Shown piece after piece: positions 1 through 9,038 of a stretch of DNA of 64,000 bases. The notes under the pieces were generated by a model. That model made no database searches. It was not told the origin of the DNA and worked only from the letters and a program-made list of their open reading frames with translations. The stretch is taken from assembly GCA_015693905.1 (NCBI GenBank), contig CP065161.1:372001-436000 (forward strand), written 5' to 3'. The position numbers and the translations under genes were made by a program. This DNA comes from Rhodobacterales bacterium HKCCA1288. GTDB lineage: Bacteria; Pseudomonadota; Alphaproteobacteria; Rhodobacterales; Rhodobacteraceae. How positions within the stretch are numbered: position 1 is the first letter of the stretch; each line of letters starts with the position of its first letter.

Positions 1-150
1 GCCGCCTATCAGGCCTTGGCGCAAGGCGAAGGTGCATTTCAGGAACGCGCGCGCCGTCTATCAGAAGAGGCACCAAATTCCCAATATGTGCGGGATGTGG
101 TGGATTTTGTGCTCAAAGGCTCGGATCGGTCATTCTTAACGCCGGGTTGA
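1..150 (+). CDS. lpxA: LpxA, UDP-N-acetylglucosamine acyltransferase (C-terminal end only)
   Basis: Only the last 49 codons are present; the reading frame is open from the first base and stops with TGA at 148-150. The residues seen (AAYQALAQGEGAF near the start, then DFVLKGSDRSFLTP at the end) fit the C-terminal helical tail of LpxA, which adds the first acyl chain to UDP-GlcNAc in lipid A synthesis in the cytoplasm. The identification leans on position, since it is followed at once by lpxI and lpxB, the usual lpxA-lpxI-lpxB order in Rhodobacteraceae. The left-handed beta-helix that would prove it lies outside the window. Confidence 0.8.
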   Translation, partial: AAYQALAQGEGAFQERARRLSEEAPNSQYVRDVVDFVLKGSDRSFLTPG

Positions 151-161
151 ACGGGGGGATC

Positions 162-947
162 ATGCCAAAACGCGCAATCTTGGCAGGTGGGGGTGCCCTT
201 CCGCAATCGCTGCTTGAGGCGGGGGACGCGATATTGGTCACCTTCCACGGCACGCCCGTGGACGCCCGCGCATCGCAGCAGATTGAGGCGCGGTTCGAGC
301 AATTGGCCTCCCTGTTTGCGCGTCTGAAATCCGAAGGCGTGACGGAGCTGTGCCTTGCTGGTGCAATGCGCCGCCCCGTATTTGACCCCACCGCGCTTGA
401 TGCGGGCACAGCCGCGCTGATGCCACGCCTTATGGCGGCCTTGCAGCAGGGCGATGACGGGCTGTTGCGCGCCGTGATCGCGCTGTTGGAGGAGCAGGGA
501 TTCACCATTTGCGCCCCGCATGACATCCGCCCCGATCTTTTGGCGTCCGAGGGCGTGATGGTGGGCGAGGTCAGCGCGGCCTTGCAGGCCGATGCACATC
601 GCGCTGCCGCCGTTTTGGCGGCCCTTGCACCCCAAGATGTCGGCCAAGGTGCCGTGGTGGCCAAGGGCCAAGTTCTAGCGATTGAAACCCTACCGGGCAC
701 AGATGCGATGCTGGAATTCGTGGCGCAGACCTGCCCCAATTCGGGGGGTATTCTGATGAAGCGCCCTAAGGCAGGACAGGATTTGCGCGTTGATATGCCC
801 GGAATTGGCCCGCAGACGATTTCGATGATGCAAAAGGCGGGGCTATCTGGCTTGGTGGTGCAGGCAGGCGGCGCGCTGATCCTTGAGCGGGAAAAGGTTC
901 TCGCCCGCGCGGCATCGGCGGGCATCACCCTATGGGCCGCGCCGTGA
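162..947 (+). CDS. lpxI: UDP-2,3-diacylglucosamine pyrophosphatase LpxI (DUF1009 family)
   Basis: LpxI hydrolyses UDP-2,3-diacylglucosamine to lipid X plus UMP, the step done by LpxH in enterics; it acts in the cytoplasm. The 261-residue product opens with KRAILAGGGALPQSL and has conserved family segments such as GAMRRPVFDPT and the C-terminal GIGPQTISMMQKAGLSG. ATG at 162 is preferred over an upstream in-frame TTG at 147 because a G-rich Shine-Dalgarno run lies at 152-157. The gene starts 12 bases after lpxA and its end overlaps lpxB by 16 bases, so the three genes are translationally linked. Length is normal for the family. Confidence 0.9.
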   Translation: MPKRAILAGGGALPQSLLEAGDAILVTFHGTPVDARASQQIEARFEQLASLFARLKSEGVTELCLAGAMRRPVFDPTALDAGTAALMPRLMAALQQGDDGLLRAVIALLEEQGFTICAPHDIRPDLLASEGVMVGEVSAALQADAHRAAAVLAALAPQDVGQGAVVAKGQVLAIETLPGTDAMLEFVAQTCPNSGGILMKRPKAGQDLRVDMPGIGPQTISMMQKAGLSGLVVQAGGALILEREKVLARAASAGITLWAAP

Positions 948-2131
948 AACTGTTTCTCATTGCGGGCGAACCTTCGGGCGATGCGCTTGGGGCCAGCCTG
1001 ATGGCGGGGCTGAAGGCCGCGCGTTCTGACATTGAATTCTCAGGCATTGGTGGCCCGTTGATGCAGGCCGAAGGGCTAAATAGCCTCTTTCCCATGTCTG
1101 ATCTGTCGGTCATGGGGCTGGCCGAGGTGCTGCCGCGCCTTCGGCATTTGTTCAAGCGCCGCGATCAAGCGGCCAATGCAGTGATTGAGGGGCAGATTGA
1201 CGCGCTTATCACTATAGACAGCCCCGATTTTTGCTTGCGCGTGGCAAAGCAGGTGAAGAAACGCGCTGCAAAGCTTCCTGTGATCCATTATGTCGCCCCA
1301 ACTGTCTGGGCATGGCGGGCGGGGCGTGCGCGTAAAATGGCACGCTTTGTTGACCATGTGCTGGCGCTGTTCCCGTTTGAGCCGCCATTGATGCAGGCTG
1401 TGGGGATGGGCTGTGATTTTGTGGGGCATCCAGTCGCGCAGATGCCGCAAGCCGCGCCCGAGGACTGCAGCGCCTATCGCGCGGGCCTTGGTGTTGGGGC
1501 AGGGGATCCCATGCTGTTGATGTTGCCTGGTTCGCGGCGGGGCGAAATTGCGCGGCTTGGCCCCCGATTTGGGCAGGTGGCGCGCGGGTTCTTGCAGGCG
1601 CATCCACGCGCCCACATCGTTTTGCCTGCGGCCCCCGCCATTGCCGATGATGTCGCGCAGATGATGGCTGCTTGGGATCTTGGGCCAAGGGCGCACCTGC
1701 TCGACCCGCGGGCCGCGGGCGCGGACTATCCACATCAAAAATCCTGCGCTTTTGGGGCGGCGGATCTGGCGCTTGCGGCTTCGGGAACCGTGTCCTTGGA
1801 ATTGGCTGCCGCAAAAACCCCGATGGTGATTGCTTATGATATGGCGCCGCTGTCACGGGTTTTGATGCGGTGGATGTTGAAAATTGACACGGTCACTTTG
1901 GTCAATTTAATCAGCGAAACCCGCCATATCCCCGAATTTTTGGGGAAGGGTTTTGAACCTGCGCCTGTTTTGACGGCGCTTGAGCGGTTGGTGAGCGATC
2001 AGACCGCGCGCAATGATCAAATCCAAGCTGCCGAAGTGAGCATGGCGCGGCTTGGGGCAGGGGATCGCGACCCAAAGGCCCGCGCGGCTGAGGCAGTTTT
2101 GCGGGTTTTGGGTAAGGAAATAGTGGGGTAA
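932..2131 (+). CDS. lpxB: Lipid A disaccharide synthase LpxB
   Basis: LpxB joins UDP-2,3-diacylglucosamine and lipid X to form the lipid A disaccharide on the inner face of the cytoplasmic membrane. The 399-residue product starts FLIAGEPSGDALGASLM, and contains GIGGPLM, SVMGLAEVLPRL, HYVAPTVWAWR and LPGSRRGEI, all signature stretches of the glycosyltransferase family 19. Its start lies inside the end of lpxI. It is the last gene of the lipid A operon here; a 169-base gap with a new promoter follows before rplM. No truncation or missing motif was seen. Confidence 0.95.
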   Translation: MGRAVKLFLIAGEPSGDALGASLMAGLKAARSDIEFSGIGGPLMQAEGLNSLFPMSDLSVMGLAEVLPRLRHLFKRRDQAANAVIEGQIDALITIDSPDFCLRVAKQVKKRAAKLPVIHYVAPTVWAWRAGRARKMARFVDHVLALFPFEPPLMQAVGMGCDFVGHPVAQMPQAAPEDCSAYRAGLGVGAGDPMLLMLPGSRRGEIARLGPRFGQVARGFLQAHPRAHIVLPAAPAIADDVAQMMAAWDLGPRAHLLDPRAAGADYPHQKSCAFGAADLALAASGTVSLELAAAKTPMVIAYDMAPLSRVLMRWMLKIDTVTLVNLISETRHIPEFLGKGFEPAPVLTALERLVSDQTARNDQIQAAEVSMARLGAGDRDPKARAAEAVLRVLGKEIVG

Positions 2132-2198
2132 AATATAACCCCATATTTAAGCGATTGATTTTAAATAATTAATTAGAATTTGATCGCGCTAAAAAGGC

Positions 2199-2227
2199 TT
2201 GACCTTACCCCGTCTCTGCCGCATAAG
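2199..2227 (+). promoter_or_regulatory. Predicted sigma-70 promoter of rplM-rpsI
   Basis: TTGACC at 2199-2204 and CATAAG at 2222-2227 are 17 bases apart, a good housekeeping -35/-10 pair for this group. It lies about 75 bases upstream of the rplM start and leaves a leader that contains a short GCCTG...CAGGC pairing followed by a GGCGGCCTCTTTTTT stretch around 2250-2270. That stretch might act as an attenuator, but the hairpin is weak. An in-frame TTG start for rplM falls in the -35 box and can be discarded. Confidence 0.5.
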
Positions 2228-2300
2228 CCTGCCATCTTTAACGGGGGTCGCACAGGCGGCCTCTTTTTTCGGTCAAAATCTAAGACCAAGGAACGTATAC

Positions 2301-2759
2301 ATGAAAACCTTTACCGCAACTCCTGCGGATATCGACAAGTCATGGATCGTGATTGACGCTGAGGGCGTTGTTCTCGGTCGTCTTGCCTCGATCATCGCCA
2401 TGCGGCTGCGCGGCAAGCACAAGCCGTCCTTCACGCCCCATATGGATATGGGCGACAATGTCATCGTCATCAACGCTGAAAAGGTGCAGGTGACGGGCAA
2501 CAAGCGCAACAAGCCAAACTATTGGCACACAGGCTATCCCGGCGGGATCAAGAGCCGCACCACAGGCCAGATCCTCGAAGGTGCGCATCCTGAGCGCGTT
2601 GTGATGCAGGCGGTCAAGCGCATGCTTCCTGGTGGCCCGCTGTCGCGCCGCCAGATGACCAATCTGCGCGTCTATGCAGGTGCAGCGCACCCGCATGAGG
2701 CACAAAACCCCACAGTTCTGGATGTAAAATCCATGAACAAAAAGAACACGCGGAGCTAA
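2301..2759 (+). CDS. rplM: 50S ribosomal protein L13
   Basis: Structural protein of the large ribosomal subunit, placed early in assembly. The 152-residue product has the L13 core: [16 protein letters not shown] near the N terminus, then [25 protein letters not shown], and [16 protein letters not shown] at 2301 follows an AAGGA box at 2288-2292. In frame, translation could extend upstream to a TTG at 2199, but that codon lies in the predicted promoter. rpsI follows after 3 bases, the conserved L13-S9 pair. Confidence 0.96.
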   Translation: MKTFTATPADIDKSWIVIDAEGVVLGRLASIIAMRLRGKHKPSFTPHMDMGDNVIVINAEKVQVTGNKRNKPNYWHTGYPGGIKSRTTGQILEGAHPERVVMQAVKRMLPGGPLSRRQMTNLRVYAGAAHPHEAQNPTVLDVKSMNKKNTRS

Positions 2760-2762
2760 ACC

Positions 2763-3272
2763 ATGGCCGAGACACTCTCTTCGCTCGATGAGCTGAAAGG
2801 CGCCGTGGCTGAGGGCTCTGCCCCCGCCGCAGGTGCGACATCCATTTCCGTGGATGCCTCCCCCCGCGAGCCTGTGCGCGATGCGCTTGGCCGCTCTTAT
2901 GCAACGGGTAAGCGGAAAGATGCGGTTGCCCGCGTCTGGATCAAGCCAGGCTCTGGCAAGGTCACCGTGAACGGCAAAGAGATCAAAACCTATTTTGCCC
3001 GCCCTGTGTTGCAGATGATCCTGCGTCAGCCTTTCTCTGTGGCTGGTGTGGAAGATCAGTTTGATGTGATGGCAACCGTCAAAGGCGGTGGCTTGTCAGG
3101 TCAGGCAGGCGCGGTAAAGCACGGCATCTCTAAGGCGCTGCAGCTTTATGATCCCTCCTTGCGCGGCGCGCTGAAGGCGGCAGGCTTCCTGACCCGCGAC
3201 AGCCGCGTTGTGGAACGTAAGAAGTTCGGTAAGCGCAAAGCACGCCGCAGCTTCCAGTTCTCCAAGCGTTAA
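2763..3272 (+). CDS. rpsI: 30S ribosomal protein S9
   Basis: Small-subunit protein whose basic C-terminal tail reaches towards the P-site tRNA. The conserved core begins near residue 43 ([15 protein letters not shown]) and includes [12 protein letters not shown] and [15 protein letters not shown]; the end is the expected FQFSKR. The roughly 40-residue acidic/alanine-rich N-terminal extension makes it 169 residues, longer than the roughly 130 of E. coli, which is usual in alphaproteobacteria. It is co-transcribed with rplM and followed by a strong terminator. Confidence 0.96.
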   Translation: MAETLSSLDELKGAVAEGSAPAAGATSISVDASPREPVRDALGRSYATGKRKDAVARVWIKPGSGKVTVNGKEIKTYFARPVLQMILRQPFSVAGVEDQFDVMATVKGGGLSGQAGAVKHGISKALQLYDPSLRGALKAAGFLTRDSRVVERKKFGKRKARRSFQFSKR

Positions 3273-3298
3273 TCTGGATCAACGCTTTTCAAGATTAC

Positions 3299-3329
3299 AA
3301 AAAGGCCACCCGTTTGGGTGGCCTTTTTC
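3299..3329 (+). terminator. Rho-independent terminator after rpsI
   Basis: A perfect inverted repeat with arms AAAAAGGCCACCC (3299-3311) and GGGTGGCCTTTTT (3316-3328) and a GTTT loop, running into a T-rich tract. Because it has A-runs and T-runs on either side it can also serve the convergent chemoreceptor gene on the minus strand. Confidence 0.9.
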
Positions 3330-3369
3330 TTTGTCCCTTTGACGCGTCCCCATTTTGTGCGCGCTCAAT

Positions 3370-4788
3370 TTATATGGCGCGCGCATAGTCCTGTTGTGAT
3401 GGCATCGGCCCGCTCTGTGCTGGATAGGCGCGATCATAGCCCTGTGTCGCCCCCCCAAGCTTGAAGAACTGCAATTCCCCCGTCAGGCCCGTTGCGGCTT
3501 GGGTCATGGCGCCGCTGTCTTTGACCAATTCTTCGGCCATCGTGGCATTTTCTTGGGTCGCGCGTTCCATATTGAAAATGGCGCTATTAATATCAGCAAG
3601 GGCGATGCTTTGTTCGCTGACACCCGCCACGATTCCATCGACCTCATGGGCGACTTGGCCAATATCTTCGAAGATGCGGCGCAGTTCGCTGCCTGTTTTA
3701 TCGACCAAATCAACCCCGCCTGTGACATGGCGGCGGCTTTCTTCGATGAGGGTGCTGATTTCGCGCGCGCTATCGGCGCTGCGTTGTGCCAATTGCCGCA
3801 CCTCCGAGGCCACGACCGAGAACCCGCGCCCTGCTGCGCCCGCGCGTGCGGCCTCAATCGCGGCATTCAGAGACAGCAGATTGGTCTGTGCCGCGATCCC
3901 GTCAATCACGGAAATGATTTGCGCAATACGATCAGAGCTTTCCTTGATTTTATGCATGGCGGCAACGGCATTAGCCACCACTGCCTCGCTCTCGCGGGTG
4001 CGGTCACGGGTGGAATTGGCCCCTGATAAAACCCGCCGCGCGGTGTCGACATTGGCCTTTGTCGAGGTGGTGAGTTCCTCAACCGCAGCAGCCGTTTGTT
4101 CGATCTGCGCGGCCTGTTCGGTGGCGCGATTTGCCAATGCATCTGCGGCGCTGTTGATGGCTTGACCCACCTCCTTCACCTCGCGGCTGACATCGGTTGC
4201 ATTGCGCATCAGATTACCCAATTGCGTTGCGGCCTCATTATAGGCCACAGCCACCTTTGCCAGATCAGGCAGTTGGCTGAGGGCGACCCGCGCGGTTAAA
4301 TCGCCGTCGCGCAAGGCAAATAGCGCCTCTGCGATTTCCTCGATTGCTGTGACGCGTTCGGTGATATCGGTTGCGACTTTGACAACACGGGTCAGGTTGC
4401 CGTTCTCATCCTTCACGGGCGCATAGGTGGCTTGGATCCAGATGGTTTGACCTGTCTTGGTGCGGCGTGGAAATTGATCCGTGAATATTTTGCCGCTCTT
4501 CAGATCATCCCAAAATTTCGCATAGGCCGCGCTGCGGGCATAGTCAGGATCCACAAAAAGGGCGTGATGTTTCCCCACCACCTCATCTAATCGATAGCCG
4601 AGTGTGGAAAGGAAGTTGTGATTAGCCGTAATGATAGTGCCGTCAATTTTGAAATGAATGACCGCTTGGGTGTCATTCACCATGGACAGGAGAGCCTGAT
4701 CTACGATGGCAGAAAGGCGGGCTTCTTCGCCATCAATATCATGCTGATGTGGTGTGGCGCGCTGTAGGGTCATGAAGGCATCCGTCAT
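3370..4788 (-). CDS. Soluble PAS-domain methyl-accepting chemotaxis protein
   Basis: Chemoreceptor-type signalling protein that would control CheA. A PAS domain lies at about residues 30-145 (VIHFKIDGTIITANHNFL, then TDITE at its end). A linker with HAMP-like character follows, then the long coiled-coil signalling domain with its hairpin tip AQTNLLSLNAAIEAARAG near residue 300. There is no hydrophobic segment, so the 472-residue protein should be cytoplasmic, sensing an internal ligand or redox state through PAS (possibly haem or flavin; no specific cofactor residue is evident). No che genes lie nearby. An alternative start exists at 4773. Confidence 0.9.
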   Translation of the reverse strand: MTDAFMTLQRATPHQHDIDGEEARLSAIVDQALLSMVNDTQAVIHFKIDGTIITANHNFLSTLGYRLDEVVGKHHALFVDPDYARSAAYAKFWDDLKSGKIFTDQFPRRTKTGQTIWIQATYAPVKDENGNLTRVVKVATDITERVTAIEEIAEALFALRDGDLTARVALSQLPDLAKVAVAYNEAATQLGNLMRNATDVSREVKEVGQAINSAADALANRATEQAAQIEQTAAAVEELTTSTKANVDTARRVLSGANSTRDRTRESEAVVANAVAAMHKIKESSDRIAQIISVIDGIAAQTNLLSLNAAIEAARAGAAGRGFSVVASEVRQLAQRSADSAREISTLIEESRRHVTGGVDLVDKTGSELRRIFEDIGQVAHEVDGIVAGVSEQSIALADINSAIFNMERATQENATMAEELVKDSGAMTQAATGLTGELQFFKLGGATQGYDRAYPAQSGPMPSQQDYARAI

Positions 4789-4901
4789 CTATATTCAGTT
4801 ACAGATGATAACGAACAGCTTAAGGTTGAGTTTAGACTCTCGCGTAAAAAATATTTGATGCAAAGATTTTGAATCAAAGCTTTGATTTTGCTGCGATCAT
4901 C

Positions 4902-5684
4902 TTATCGCAGAAGGCCAGTGCCCCATGCACGGAATAGTTGAAATAGCCGTATGATCAAGCGAGAGACTTCCAGCCATGCGCGATAGGGCAAAACCGTCAA
5001 ATAGCGCCATTTGGGCAGTTTGAAATCCGGCCCTTGGTTTTGGATTTGCGTCACCTCGCCCGTAATTTGCGCGCAAGGCAGGGGTTTGACGAAAACCGCC
5101 CGCAGGCCTGCAAGATATTCGAGGTCAAACATAATGTCATAGGCCAACCGCATGGGCATTTGCCGCACCAACCATTTGGCCGCGCGCCGATTGACCATAT
5201 AGGCCCCCGCACCTTTTTCTCGGGTCAGGGCCACGGCCAGACGATAGCGCCCTGTAAGCCCGCTATAGGGAATGGCGCGGCCCGTATTCACAGTTGAAAG
5301 GCGCAGAATATCCCATTCGCCCGCGCGCGCGATCGCGGCCTGCATCACCTGCGTAAAATCAGGCTCGAATGTAATGTCATCCTCTAAGATCAACGCGTGA
5401 TCCGCGTCACTGTTTAGAAATTCGCGCAAGGCCTCGATATGGCTGAGGTAACACCCAACCTCAGCGGGCGCGCGTCTGCGGCCATGCAGCAGGCGATAGG
5501 CCAAATCGCTGAAATCAGGATGCGGAAACTGCAGCATTTTGCCATCCACCGCCGCGATCCGCTGATAGGGCAGGCCAATCGCCCGAAGCCGCGCGTCAAG
5601 TTTGGCCAAGCGCGCAGGCGCGCGATCCAAATTGATCAGATAGGTTTTGACCTTATCAAGGGAGGCGCGTGCAGATTGGGGCAT
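4902..5684 (-). CDS. Glycosyltransferase family 25 protein (LPS-type)
   Basis: Probable sugar transferase for lipopolysaccharide or another surface glycan. The N terminus has the family 25 pattern TYLINLDRAPARL, followed by AAVDGK, AEVGCYLSHIEAL and the metal-binding acidic cluster LILEDDITF. The C terminus ends in a hydrophobic/basic helix that may hold it to the membrane. The open frame extends upstream to 5879, but those residues look non-coding. I chose ATG 5684, though no clear Shine-Dalgarno is visible, so the start is uncertain. Its acceptor cannot be told from sequence. Confidence 0.8.
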   Translation of the reverse strand: MPQSARASLDKVKTYLINLDRAPARLAKLDARLRAIGLPYQRIAAVDGKMLQFPHPDFSDLAYRLLHGRRRAPAEVGCYLSHIEALREFLNSDADHALILEDDITFEPDFTQVMQAAIARAGEWDILRLSTVNTGRAIPYSGLTGRYRLAVALTREKGAGAYMVNRRAAKWLVRQMPMRLAYDIMFDLEYLAGLRAVFVKPLPCAQITGEVTQIQNQGPDFKLPKWRYLTVLPYRAWLEVSRLIIRLFQLFRAWGTGLLR

Positions 5685-5910
5685 AGATATTATGATGGGC
5701 CTGTCAGTGTTGGTGAAAAAGGGGCTACAGGCTTGCCTGCGTTGGTGCAAGGGCCAAGGCGTAGGCAATGGTGCGGCACGACTGTGCAGAATATTCGCGC
5801 AAGCGCCCGATCTTGCGCCTTCACGCATCGAATCCCTTGCGCAAAGATTGATTTCTTCTAAAGGTCGAATGCTATGCACCCCTGATTAGGGGCGAATTTG
5901 GGGGATATAA

Positions 5911-6804
5911 ATGGCCCGATCCTTTGATCTGGGAAGGTTCCTGCGCCGCGATGAGACCAAAGGAATGGTTCTGATCGCGCCCCCATTCATTTACGCGGTT
6001 TTGCTGCTGGCGGCGCCTTTGGCCGCGATTGTTTTGTTTTCCTTCTGGACGCAGGATTTCATGACGATTGATCGCAGCTTTACTTTGTCGAATTACCGCG
6101 AGGCCTTCACAGACCCGCTATATATGGAATTGCTGTCGCGCTCTTTGCGTATATCGTTGTCGGTGACGGCTATCACGGTCGTATTGGCCTTTCCCGTGGC
6201 CTATTTCGTGTCTTTCTATGTGGCCCCAGAACGCAAATCCTTGTGGTTGTTTTTGATCACAATCCCGTTTTGGACAAGCTACCTGATCCGCGTGTTTTTG
6301 TGGCGGGTGATCTTGGCCTATGATGGGCCCGTAAACGGCACATTGGTGGGCCTTGGTGTGATAGACGAGCCTTTGGCCTGGATCCTCTACTCGGCCAATT
6401 CCGTGGTTATTACGTTGGCGCATGCTTACGCCCCATTTGCGATTTTGCCGATTTTCGTCAGTCTTGAGAAAATAGATAGATCCTTGCATGAGGCGGGGCG
6501 CGATTTGGGAGAAAATCGCGTAATGGTGTTTTTGCGCGTCACATTGCCCCTTGCGATGCCGGGTGTTTTGGCGGCGGTTTTGATCGTGTTTATTCCGACA
6601 ATCGGCGATTACGTCACCCCGCGTCTTGTGGGCGGGTCGGATGGCACGATGATTGCCAATATGATCCAAACACAATTCATGCGCCTCAATAACGCGCCGA
6701 TGGGGGCGACCTTATCGGTTCTGGCAATGTTGATGGTGGGGTTTGTCTCGCTTGTGATGATCCTTGGCACATTGCGGTGGACACGCGGGGGCAAGTCGAA
6801 ATGA
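5911..6804 (+). CDS. ABC transporter permease, spermidine/putrescine type (PotB-like)
   Basis: Inner-membrane permease of 297 residues with about six transmembrane segments. The cytoplasmic EAA-type loop is seen as EAGRDLGENRVMVFLRVTLP, the contact site for the ATPase. The family resemblance is to PotB/PotH: FIPTIGDYVTPRLVGG is typical. It starts a three-gene operon in which all genes overlap by 4 bases (permease, permease, ATPase). No substrate-binding protein is adjacent; the only polyamine-type one in the window is at 19843-20886. Confidence 0.9.
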   Translation: MARSFDLGRFLRRDETKGMVLIAPPFIYAVLLLAAPLAAIVLFSFWTQDFMTIDRSFTLSNYREAFTDPLYMELLSRSLRISLSVTAITVVLAFPVAYFVSFYVAPERKSLWLFLITIPFWTSYLIRVFLWRVILAYDGPVNGTLVGLGVIDEPLAWILYSANSVVITLAHAYAPFAILPIFVSLEKIDRSLHEAGRDLGENRVMVFLRVTLPLAMPGVLAAVLIVFIPTIGDYVTPRLVGGSDGTMIANMIQTQFMRLNNAPMGATLSVLAMLMVGFVSLVMILGTLRWTRGGKSK

Positions 6805-7607
6805 AGGGGCAAAGCCTTAAGATCTATGTGATCCTTTATTTGGTGTTTTTATACGCACCGATTGTGCTTTTGCCTTTATTTGCCTTCAATTCGGGCACCG
6901 TCATCGCCTTCCCGTTGCAGGGCTTTACCTTTGGCTGGTTCATCGAGGTTTTCACCACCCAAGCCTTGGTTGAAGCCACGCACAATTCCGTCTTTATCGC
7001 GGTTTCGGTTGCGGTCTTGTCGACCTGTTTTGGCCTGTTCGCGGCACGCGCGGCCACGCGGTATAATTTTCCTGCCAAAGGGGGAATTGTGGGCTTTGTC
7101 ATGTTGCCCTTGGTCCTGCCCGAAATCATCGTGGCGGTGTCCTTATTGGTCGTGTTGATCCAAGCGGGGCTGTCCACGGGGATTTGGTCGGTGATTGCGG
7201 GCCATGTTTTGATCTGCACCCCGTTTTCAATTGCGATCCTGCAAGGCAGCTTTGCCAATATGGACAAAAGCCTGGAAGAGGCGGCTGTGGATTTGGGCGA
7301 AACACCGCTCAGCACGTTTCGCCTTGTCACTTTGCCGCTTGTCGCACCTGGGATCATTGCGTCCCTTTTGATCTGCTTCACGATCAGTCTGGACGAATTT
7401 ATTATCGCCTTCTTCCTGTCTGGGAATGAGCCAACCTTGCCCGTTTATATCTGGGGTTTGCTGCGCTTTCCTGCGCGGGTTCCTGTGATCATGGCGCTTG
7501 GCACATTGTTGGTGTCGTTGTCGATTATTCTGTTGATCACTGCCGAATATTTCCGCCGCCGTGGCCTGCGCCGTGCAGGCAAGCGCGATGTTGGAGGGTT
7601 TTTATGA
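6801..7607 (+). CDS. ABC transporter permease, spermidine/putrescine type (PotC-like)
   Basis: Second permease of the polyamine-type importer, 268 residues from ATG 6801, which overlaps the preceding TGA as ATGA. The EAA-type loop reads EEAAVDLGETPLSTFRLVTLP and is followed by SLDEFIIAFFLSGNEPTLP, a PotC/PotI hallmark. About six membrane spans are visible. An in-frame ATG at 6777 inside the previous gene is less likely because the 4-base overlap repeats at the next junction too. Confidence 0.9.
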   Translation: MKGQSLKIYVILYLVFLYAPIVLLPLFAFNSGTVIAFPLQGFTFGWFIEVFTTQALVEATHNSVFIAVSVAVLSTCFGLFAARAATRYNFPAKGGIVGFVMLPLVLPEIIVAVSLLVVLIQAGLSTGIWSVIAGHVLICTPFSIAILQGSFANMDKSLEEAAVDLGETPLSTFRLVTLPLVAPGIIASLLICFTISLDEFIIAFFLSGNEPTLPVYIWGLLRFPARVPVIMALGTLLVSLSIILLITAEYFRRRGLRRAGKRDVGGFL

Positions 7608-8692
7608 CCAAGCAAGAGCCAATCATCCGTCTAGAGAATGTCCACAAATATTACGGCGATTATCATGCGCTGCGGGGCATCACGGCCGAAATCGGGCAGG
7701 GTGAATTCTTTTCGCTGCTCGGGCCATCAGGCTGTGGCAAGACCACGCTTTTGCGCGCGATTGCGGGCTTTGAGGAGATCTCCTCAGGCGCGATCATGCT
7801 TGGCGGCAAGAATATGGAGGGGGTGGCGCCAAACCATCGCCCCACCAATATGGTGTTTCAATCCTATGCGATTTTCCCGCATTTGAATGTCGAGCAAAAC
7901 GTGGCCTTTGGTTTGCGAAAATCGGGGATGTCTACAGTGGATAAGACACGCGCCGTAGGGCAGGCCTTGGAAATGGTGGGCCTTGGGGGCTATGGCGCGC
8001 GCGCGGCACATGCGCTTTCGGGCGGGCAAAGGCAGCGTGTCGCCTTGGCCCGTGCCCTGATCCTAAAGCCGAAGGTTTTGCTTCTTGATGAACCGCTTTC
8101 GGCCTTAGACAAAAAAATGCGCGAGGTGATGCAGGTTGAATTGATCAAACTGCAACGCGAAGTGGGGATTACCTTTATCCTTGTGACCCATGACCAAGAA
8201 GAGGCTTTGGTCATGTCTGATCGCATCGCGGTGATGTTCGAGGGCGAGATCGCGCAATTGGATGACCCCGAGCGCCTGTATCGCCGCCCTGTCAGCCGTA
8301 GGGTGGGGGAATTCATCGGGATGATGAATTTCCTTGAGGGCAGTTTGGAACACTCGGGCGGTTTGTCTGTAGATATCGCGGGGCTTGGCCGCGCGGAGAT
8401 CGCCCCCGAGCAAGTGGTTGGATCAGGCGCTGCGGGGGCCGTTTCTATTGGGCTGCGCCCTGAAACCTTGTCGATCCTCTTTGACGATGATCCCAAATCC
8501 GCGCGAACCGCCCAAGGTGTGGTGGATGAGGTCGTCTATTATGGCGATATGACCTATTATGATTTGCGCCTTGACGGGGCAGCGCGCCCTGTGCGGATTT
8601 CTATGCGTAATGTTGTAGGCCGCCCCGTTCTCGAGGTCGGCGCGCGCGCCCGCGTCAGTTGGGATCCCCGCGCGTTTACGGTTTTCACTTAA
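7604..8692 (+). CDS. ABC transporter ATP-binding protein, polyamine type (PotA-like)
   Basis: ATPase subunit that powers the permease pair encoded just upstream. It has Walker A GPSGCGKTT (about residue 40), Q-loop VFQSYAIFPH, signature [15 protein letters not shown], Walker B VLLLDEPLSALD and the H-loop VTHDQEE. A C-terminal TOBE domain occupies about residues 280-360. The 362-residue length matches PotA-type ATPases. Its stop codon overlaps the stop of the convergent TusA-like gene, so the two transcripts end on each other. Confidence 0.93.
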   Translation: MTKQEPIIRLENVHKYYGDYHALRGITAEIGQGEFFSLLGPSGCGKTTLLRAIAGFEEISSGAIMLGGKNMEGVAPNHRPTNMVFQSYAIFPHLNVEQNVAFGLRKSGMSTVDKTRAVGQALEMVGLGGYGARAAHALSGGQRQRVALARALILKPKVLLLDEPLSALDKKMREVMQVELIKLQREVGITFILVTHDQEEALVMSDRIAVMFEGEIAQLDDPERLYRRPVSRRVGEFIGMMNFLEGSLEHSGGLSVDIAGLGRAEIAPEQVVGSGAAGAVSIGLRPETLSILFDDDPKSARTAQGVVDEVVYYGDMTYYDLRLDGAARPVRISMRNVVGRPVLEVGARARVSWDPRAFTVFT

Positions 8693-8931
8693 CCGCGTTT
8701 TTCCACAAAAAACGTATAGGTGCCATTCTCTTGGTGAGATGAGATGAGGGCGTGGCCCGCCTCGGCACAAAAATGCGGCACATCAATCTGGGCCATCGCA
8801 TCGGTGGCACAGAGCTTGACCACCGCGCCGATCTGCGCCGCCCGTATCGCCTTTTGCAGACGCAAAACAGGCAGAGGGCAGCGCAAATCGCGCGCATCAA
8901 TTTCAATCTCATATGGGGGTTGGTCTTGCAT
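8689..8931 (-). CDS. TusA/SirA-family sulfur-carrier-like protein
   Basis: Small 80-residue protein with the TusA fold signature RDLRCPLPVLRLQKAI, including the CPxP motif whose cysteine carries persulfide sulfur in TusA. Possible roles are sulfur relay for tRNA thiolation, molybdenum cofactor or sulfur oxidation. The start at 8931 (MQDQPPYE) gives a normal family length; the frame stays open upstream to 9000 without family similarity. A CcdA gene is transcribed away from it, separated by about 107 bases, hinting at a shared thiol-sulfur theme. The exact partner is not known. Confidence 0.8.
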   Translation of the reverse strand: MQDQPPYEIEIDARDLRCPLPVLRLQKAIRAAQIGAVVKLCATDAMAQIDVPHFCAEAGHALISSHQENGTYTFFVEKRG

Positions 8932-9038
8932 GGGGTGTGGCTTAGCCTGCGGGCCTGCCTGCCGTCCACAAGAATGTGATCTCCCGCGCAGACAGGCCAT
9001 GGGTGACGCAGGGGCAAAAATACCCTAAAGCCAAACTC

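Noticed and set aside
113-928. A 271-residue open frame opposite lpxI
   Set aside because: Shadow of the lpxI gene; no domain pattern and no ribosome-binding site.
2199-2300. N-terminal extension of L13 from an in-frame TTG at 2199
   Set aside because: The extension overlaps the predicted -35 and -10 boxes and has no similarity to L13; ATG 2301 has a good ribosome-binding site.
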